Origin: Cylindrodendrum hubeiense | Lineage: Eukaryota; Ascomycota; Sordariomycetes; Hypocreales; Nectriaceae | NCBI GenBank assembly: GCA_014621425.1 | Contig: JAANBB010000555.1 | Location: forward strand, 1-23,049 | Direction of reading: 5' to 3' | Length of the DNA: 23,049 nt | Program-made: the position numbers and the translations under genes | Notes under the pieces: model-generated | What the model was told of the DNA's origin: nothing | The model's input: only the letters and a program-made list of their open reading frames with translations | Databases searched by the model: none | Part shown: positions 17,551 through 23,049 of the stretch, piece by piece | Position numbering within the stretch: the stretch's first letter is position 1 | How the letters are laid out: every line of letters starts with the position of its first letter

Positions 17551-18069
17551 TGGACCGTTTTCTGGTTTACGCCGATGGCGATCGACTCTGGTTCAGGGCG
17601 AAAGAAACACACAACGTGTGACTAGATTGATTGACAATGAAGATACTTCTCTGATAGCAAAATCTAACATTCCAAGTGTTGATGTTTACATTCGGGGAAT
17701 TATTATGCACCGTGGCCGTGATAAATCCCGACATTCTTTGCAAATCATTGACAAGACATAGCTCTCTTAGAATTAGTAATACACCTTGCGATAATATCTT
17801 TCCATACCAATCTCGTCAATCATATTTATGTATTTTTCTGAGGCTTGATGGGTCCAATTAGGCATATATGGTCAGGAATTGCTAAGATATAGGGTATGTT
17901 AAATATACACTGTGCTGCGACTAACATTATCCCCTGCTGACACAGTGCTAATAAAGTGCTCACTGTATCCCCGATCACGGGACAATTTTCTGTCCGCTGC
18001 CTGCGCATCGATTGACATTTGGAACTTTCAACATCATCCCCTACAGCAACAACAAACCTCCGACCCACG
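17551..18069. promoter_or_regulatory. Intergenic between GST and the XAP5 gene
   Basis: It holds the GST 3' UTR and, toward 18069, the promoter and 5' UTR of the XAP5-family gene (CAACAACAAAC-type leader just before the ATG). No other gene, repeat or RNA was seen in 519 bases. Confidence 0.5.
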
Positions 18070-19227
18070 ATGGCCGACAAGAACTCATCGCGGTTCACGC
18101 CGCAGAACAAGACGACAAATGAGCGACTCTCAACGCACACGGTCGGTCTCGTCGCGCTGTCCGACTTCCGCAAGCGCCGCGCCGAAGTCCTCGAGCAGCA
18201 GGAACGTGAAGCCCACGAGCTTGCGTTCTCAGGCACGTCCACACCGGATCGTTCCGTGACAGACACTCCTGACAACGCTGGCAGTGATACGGGAAATGGG
18301 ACACGTCCCGTGAAGAAGAAGAAGAAGAAGCAGGGAAAGAAGCTGCTCTCCTTTGACGACGAGGAAGAAGACGAACAGGACGCGCCGGCGCCGAGACCGA
18401 CCTCGAAATTGAGGAACACCGTGGCCGACAGAAACGACGACGAAACTAGTGGCAAGGCAAAGTTCAAGGCCAACGCTGCTGTTGGAATTGTGCCAAAGTC
18501 CATGACAAAGTCAGCGCTGCGAAAAGAGGCCGACGAGCGCGACACTTTGCGCCGCGAGTTCATGGTCCTGCAGGAGGCTGTCAAAGCGACCGAGATTGCG
18601 ATACCGTTTGTATTCTACGACGGCACAAACATCCCCGGCGGAACGGTCCGAGTTAAGAAGGGCGACTACACATGGGTCTTTCTGGACAAGAGCAGGAAGG
18701 TCGGCGCTGAGCTCGGGGTTGGAGAAAAGGCCAACGCCCGCAGGGAATGGGCAAGAGTGGGTGTTGACGACCTGATGTTCGTCCGCGGGACAGTGATCAT
18801 ACCACACGTAAGTTGCATACTTGAGTAGTACTGCCCCTTGTTCGTCTTCTAACTGTCTGCGCAGCATTATGACTTCTACTTCTTTGCCATGAACAAGGCC
18901 CTTGGCCCAGGTGGCCAGCCGCTGTTTGAGTACAGCGCAGATCCCCCCAAACGTCGAGTACCGACCGAACCTACTGCCGGCCGAACCGACGATCCTCTCA
19001 TTACCACAGCCTCCAAAGCTGCCGCCGCCCGAGCTCTCCCCGACATCAGCACCCTCGAAGGCGCAACTGATGACCCGAATCTGACCAAGGTGGTTGACCG
19101 GAGGTGGTTCGAGAAGAACAAACACATCTATCCGGCTAGTGTGTGGCAGGAGTTCGACCCGGAGAAGGATTATTCCTCAGAGGTCAGGAAGGATGCTGGC
19201 GGCAATACCTTCTTCTTCTCGCGCTGA
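18070..19227 (+). CDS. XAP5/FAM50-family nuclear protein
   Basis: Two exons, 18070-18807 and 18865-19227, join to 366 residues. The intron (18808-18864, 57 nt) has GTAAGT, a CTAAC branch site and GCAG. The N-terminal half is charged and disordered: FRKRRAEVLEQQEREAHE coiled region near 33-50, a lysine run PVKKKKKKQGKK at 80-91 that looks like a nuclear localisation signal, then an acidic FDDEEEDEQD. From about residue 165 the XAP5 domain is clear: FVFYDGTNIPGGTVRVKKGD, LMFVRGTVIIPHHYDFYFF, then HIYPASVWQEFDPEKDY at the tail. Family members are conserved nuclear proteins linked to splicing (spliceosome association of FAM50A) and, in plants, the circadian clock regulator XCT. The fungal role is probably pre-mRNA processing. 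Length and ends match the family. Confidence 0.93.
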
Positions 19228-19346
19228 AGAGGTCGGATCCGCGTCTTTCAATGTACCGGTGTTGTCCTCTGGGTTCGCTTTGGAAGTCGAAGTTGTTATG
19301 TATAGTTGGTGTTTAGAGTCCGCTCGGGACTCAACCGAAGGCATGC

Positions 19347-19796
19347 TCAACCGATGAGCATCCAAACGCCCCACGATGCTCCCCCGATGACCCACCACCC
19401 GGGCCAGAAGACGAGGATGAAGACGCAGTTACCGCCACCCAGAATAAAGACGGCAAATTCGTAAAACAGCTTCTTCCGCAACTTCTGGATACTCTTGGAG
19501 TTCCAGACGCCATCGGCGGCTCTAGTTGACATAGTATAGCTGTGGAAGGCGCCAAACTTGGTTGCGATGAGGGCCTGCAGGGCGACAATCTTGCTCGCAT
19601 AAAGGATGTTGGCGAGCGTGACAGTGGCAAGGAACCAAGCGCGCAGGCAGAGGAAAAGGGAGACGGAGCTGATGAGGCTTTGGAAACGAAAGGCGATTTC
19701 CAAGGCTGGACCCAGGAGTCTGATGATGTCAGAGCGGGGGTTAACAGAAACCCCCAGCTCCACCCTGGACGCCGTGAGTAGACTGGCTTTGTCCAT
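19347..19796 (-). CDS. Small predicted membrane protein, unknown function
   Basis: An intronless frame of 149 residues starts at the ATG at 19794-19796. Hydrophobic stretches lie at about 41-62 (LISSVSLFLCLRAWFLATVT), 61-80, 112-130 and 131-149 (WPGWWVIGGASWGVWMLIG), so two to four membrane spans are likely, with a charged loop KSIQKLRKKL between the halves. There is no cleavable signal peptide. I believe similar proteins occur widely in filamentous ascomycetes but know no function. It converges on the XAP5 gene with 119 bases between the stops. The coherent hydrophobic pattern makes it likely real; the opposite-strand frames look like shadows. Confidence 0.7.
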   Translation of the reverse strand: MDKASLLTASRVELGVSVNPRSDIIRLLGPALEIAFRFQSLISSVSLFLCLRAWFLATVTLANILYASKIVALQALIATKFGAFHSYTMSTRAADGVWNSKSIQKLRKKLFYEFAVFILGGGNCVFILVFWPGWWVIGGASWGVWMLIG

Positions 19797-21308
19797 TGTG
19801 AGGGATATTGGTATTAGTAGGATGGAAGGTGGCCAAAAAGATCAACAATGGACTTGGGCCCTGAGAAGGCTGAGAATATGGTTGGACTGTTTGGCTCTCC
19901 AAAGAAGAAATCCAACAACAGACGTTCTCGCTGCTATGAGGAGTCGTCGATGTTTATAACTCCCGCGTGGTCGGTGGACTCCCGTGTATCAATCGTTGAA
20001 CCCCCACCCACCCCTCTTCTGCCCCTCGTGCTCTCGGTTCTCGGGCCCATATTGGGCGGCAAACGCGAATGCAAAGACAACTTGTCGACTTGTGCCAAGC
20101 ACATTTCCGTTTTGTCACTCATGACTTGTCGAGCGAGTTTCATAACTCGTTGCGGGCCCGCTTCCCCCCAATCACGAAGCGGGTTCCACATGGCTGCATG
20201 CTGAGACACGTGGGGCCGCTGATTCGTTGCTCGCGGCTTCTCAGCCTTGTTCATCCAGCCATACACCGGCCATGCGCCGCACAGGGACGCTGCACTGGAT
20301 TAGATTACGGAGAGGCGTGACTTTTGCGCATACGGACTGCTGAGGCGCTGCGCGGTGCAGCTGTCAGCGGGCGTGGGCGTGGGGCAGTCGCGGGGAGTTG
20401 GGTGAGACGGCCATGACCGCGTCTGGAGTTTGGAAGCCTTTTCGGACGTCTCGTGTCTGGGTTGTCAGCTTCGCCAAAGGGACGCCACCACCTGATCCAT
20501 CTCAGCCTCTTGTCTGTTCCCAGCTGATGGACTCTCAAAAAGGCAAACGAATAATCCCATGCGTCTTTGTGATGGTTCGTGCGTGAACTTACGGCAGTAT
20601 GTGGCGGCTATCTCACGGGTGGTGGTAGGCATCAAAGCGAGAGCCAAGTCCAATGGCCCACTCCACGTGTTGCGCTGGTGGCCGTCGTTTGTCGCGACCC
20701 GGAAGCAAAACTACCGGGATCAACAAATGCGGCCAGGAACATTCACGATCACTGGGTCGCCATGCGAGCACAGTGGACTTATGGAAACTCTCTTGCTTGT
20801 TAATTCTGGCTTCCCGGGTTTGCCGTGGCACTGTACCGCGTCTGGCGTCGCCAATCGTCCATGGCGATCGGGGGTGACAGACTGACAGGGTTGGGAAGGA
20901 TACGGAACTAGTATTCACGGGGTCATGGCGCCGCCTCTCTTTGGACGAGAGACACTGGGGAGTTCTCTCTTCTCCAAACCTTGTTCTCGTGATAAGACGC
21001 AGAATCCCCACATTAAACGTCAACTCGCCATACATTCGTCGATTCCCATGCACTCTAGTCAGTGTCGTGCAGTTTCGAATCACAAGACGAGAGACACGCA
21101 TTGCATAAGTACCTTTATCCGGTACAGCGCCGCTCATGTCCAAACAAGGACGGCCTCCGCACCTTAGCTGCACCAGGTGGATATCTGTTGCATTATCTAG
21201 CGTCTTGGGTGTTGTTCTTCACCGACGCCAAAATTGGGATAGTGAAGCATGGGAGAAATCGGAACAGTTGGATTGTGTGAAACGAAAGAACCAGAGAAAA
21301 GTCCACCA
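19797..21308. other. Long intergenic region, no gene recognised
   Basis: About 1.5 kb. The start should contain the promoter of the membrane-protein gene. The many short frames on both strands are Arg/Ser/Pro-rich and none resembles a known family. An 8-bp inverted repeat (CCCGCTTC ... GAAGCGGG) lies around 20157-20185. No RNA gene or mobile element was seen. Part may be decayed DNA, given the SDR relic at its right edge. Confidence 0.45.
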
Positions 21309-21540
21309 TTAGAAGACGATGCTGCCTCCATCAACCACGATATCTGCCCCATTGATATGGACCAGCTCCGCTTAGAAGCATCACCACGGCCCCAGTCAGC
21401 TCCTCGGGAAACCCCATCCTCTCAGATGGATTCCGCTCATCCCACACCTTCCTTGCCGCCGCAAGCCCTTACCCCTCGTCGAGTACTGTATCCATGTACC
21501 CAGGACTGATGCCATTAATTCCGATGCCGTACCGTGCCCA
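21309..21540 (-). pseudogene. C-terminal relic of a short-chain dehydrogenase/reductase
   Basis: The minus strand from 21540 reads WARYGIGINGISPGYMDTVL, then, after an in-frame TAA (21469-21471), a stretch including ARKVWDERNPSERMG and PEELTGAVVMLLS. A frame change of about two missing bases near 21352 then leads to INGADIVVDGGSIVF and a TAA at 21309-21311. This is the classical SDR C-terminus: the N-x-I-SPGY segment, the PEE(L/V)TGAV helix and the NGADIVVDGG end. The N-terminal two thirds, with the Rossmann TGxxxGxG and YxxxK motifs, are absent; upstream is only 56 bases of AT-rich DNA before the next gene's stop. Relatives reduce sugars or keto acids with NAD(P)H, but this copy is dead. Confidence 0.8.
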
Positions 21541-21596
21541 TATGGTTCACTTAGAGCGCTTATTTAGATAATATGTAAATTTCCAACACCTTCAAA

Positions 21597-22878
21597 TCAT
21601 GCTGCTTTTGATGACCCGTTTAAGAATTTGCCAACCTCTGCCACACTGAATAGCTTGGGATGATCGGATGACGTGTCCTTGGAAGTAGACCATGCTGCAG
21701 AACCACTGGTCTTATTGCCGTGCTCCCAGATAGGCTCATCTCCCATGTGTGTGATATTCATCGCAGGCGGTCCGAGTAGTGCGACTCCACTATTTGGACG
21801 GGCCATGAGCGCGAGAGACGATGTGTCGTACGCATACAAGCTAAAGAGAACGCAGCCGACTGGTGAGTCAAGAACGTATGCGCCTCCGTAACTATCCTCG
21901 GCATCCCCATGTTGATCTTCACAGAAAAAGTCGGTATTCCAGGCATCAAGACAGTCCCCAAAGCTGTCATCGTCATCCGCGAAGGTGAAAGAGTCCTTGT
22001 CGTCGCATCCACTTTGGTCGGCCGCCCATTTTGCCGACACCACGACATTGTAGCCGTCCTCTTCGACCGCGTCGGCCTGGCCGATCGTGTTGTCCGGGTC
22101 CAGAACATAGTTGGACGAGCAAAATGACTTGATGCCTTGCCTTGCCTCGTCGAGGCTGAAGGAGAGGTAGCCCGAACGGTCCACGAAGCAGTACCCTTCG
22201 CCGGTATTAATGGCTGTGTTGGTTGGGTATGATGTTGTTGTCTTTGATGCCGAGGAAGTCGATTTGGAAGAGGTTGTTTTTGACGAGGTCTTTTTCGAGG
22301 AAGTTGTTTTTGACGAGGGAAACACCGTCGTTGTGGCCTTTTCATAGCTGGTAGAAGAAGTCTTGATGTTTGTCAACGTTATGGAAATATAGCTGCCAAC
22401 GGAGGAAGGGATAATGATAGCCGAGGTTCCTGCCAGCTTGGTTTTGGAAATTGATTTGACTGGGGGAATGGAGTAAGCGGTCTTGTCAATGGTCACATAG
22501 CCACTGCTGACTCGGTATGGTGTTTTCTCAACAATGACACTTGCAGAATAGGTCGTTTTGACTGTGGGTCCCAAATCGCCATATACGTTGTCGTCGTCAC
22601 CCAGATCGTAGTTTACAGGATCGACAGTGATTAATGGACAATATGACCCCGTTGTTGTGGCAGTTGCCGTAATGAAGCAGCCAGTGATAAGCTCGGTGGC
22701 GGTAGTGGTGCATGATGTGGACTGACATGATACCCAATAATCTGTTACGGTCGAAGTTGAGCACTCACAGCCAACATAGGTGTTGCAGACTGTGGCACAG
22801 GGCTTTGTGGTGCAAGCCAGATGACAGTCGGTATTGGTCTCTGTGGCGCAGGTTGAGGTTGAGGTTGAGGTCTCCTCA

Positions 22879-22909
<31 letters not shown>

Positions 22910-23048
22910 CGTTGTCGTTTTCTTCACATCCGTCACCAACACAGTCCCCTGCTCCAGGAGGACATCCTCCGCCAATGCAACTAGGAGAGCCGCCGCCGCC
23001 GCCTCCACCGCCGCCACCTCCGCCTCCGCCGCAGTTAAAGAGACAAAT
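21597..23048 (-). CDS. C-terminal part of a secreted Cys/Ser/Thr-rich cell-surface protein (5' partial)
   Basis: The frame is open from the window edge to the stop at 21597 (483 residues); the start lies outside. In order: a run of about 14 Gly; short Cys motifs (SPSCIGGGCPPG, GDCVGDGCEE); 11 Asp followed by 2 Glu; a Cys/Thr-rich segment (CATETNTDCHLACTTKPC and similar up to TGSYCPLITVD); a beta-like region; a Ser/Thr/Lys linker (KTTSSKKTSSKTTSSK) likely O-glycosylated; and a C-terminal domain beginning GYCFVDRSGYLSF with paired Cys. This resembles the tails of large fungal secreted chitin-active proteins, notably some GH18 class V (subgroup C) chitinases, but the catalytic part is not in view, so the assignment is tentative. 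No GPI-anchor signal is evident at the end. Confidence 0.75.
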
Positions 23049-23049
23049 A

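Noticed and set aside
18511..19127. 204-codon minus-strand frame antisense to the XAP5 gene
   Set aside because: It lies wholly over XAP5-domain exons and their intron; the plus strand encodes the conserved family sequence.
21249..21509. 86-codon plus-strand frame
   Set aside because: It is antisense to the SDR relic, whose minus-strand reading matches a known family.

Overview
This window comes from a filamentous ascomycete, most likely a Sordariomycete; the genus cannot be read from the sequence. The reasons are short introns (49-64 nt) with GTRNGT-like donors and CTRAY-like branch sites, small secreted Cys-rich proteins, an STAND/NLR gene of fungal type, a fungal beta-lactamase-like hydrolase relic, and compact housekeeping genes with C-rich third codon positions. 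No tRNA, rRNA, CRISPR array or intact transposon was recognised.

Layout. 2-943 (+): 3' end of an ankyrin-repeat gene ending in a ZZ-like zinc finger. 1420-1701 (-): possible small secreted gene broken by an in-frame TGA. 1770-2336 (-): small secreted six-Cys protein resembling the AA1/Alt a 1 type. About 2540-4830: GC-rich stretch without a convincing gene, with small tandem repeats. 4838-5167: two exon-like stretches on opposite strands. 5665-6606 (+): conserved-looking fungal protein with a PPxY motif. 6643-10183 (-): eleven-exon SNF2 ATPase with an inserted RING-like region and a SUMO-interaction-like motif (Rad5/HLTF/Uls1 type), fully phased here to 994 residues. 10533-14711 (+): eight-exon NLR (DUF7708-like, NACHT, two C2H2-like fingers, seven-bladed Tup1-like WD40 propeller) carrying a nonsense codon and a one-base frameshift. 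14790-15990 (-): decayed beta-lactamase/PBP-like serine hydrolase. 16708-17550 (+): omega-type glutathione transferase. 18070-19227 (+): XAP5/FAM50 protein. 19347-19796 (-): small membrane protein. 21309-21540 (-): C-terminal relic of a short-chain dehydrogenase. 21597-23048 (-): C-terminal part of a large secreted Cys/Ser/Thr-rich protein.

How the genes relate. Housekeeping genes (XAP5, GST, SNF2) are interleaved with accessory genes and at least three decayed ones (NLR, serine hydrolase, SDR), a pattern expected of birth-and-death turnover in a subtelomeric or otherwise plastic region. No operon or biosynthetic cluster is evident. The most unusual object is the NLR: its effector end pairs zinc fingers with a propeller resembling the Tup1 corepressor. 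It is divergently arranged with the SNF2 gene across 349 bp that contain a perfect 9-bp dyad. Whether the two share regulation or function is inference only.
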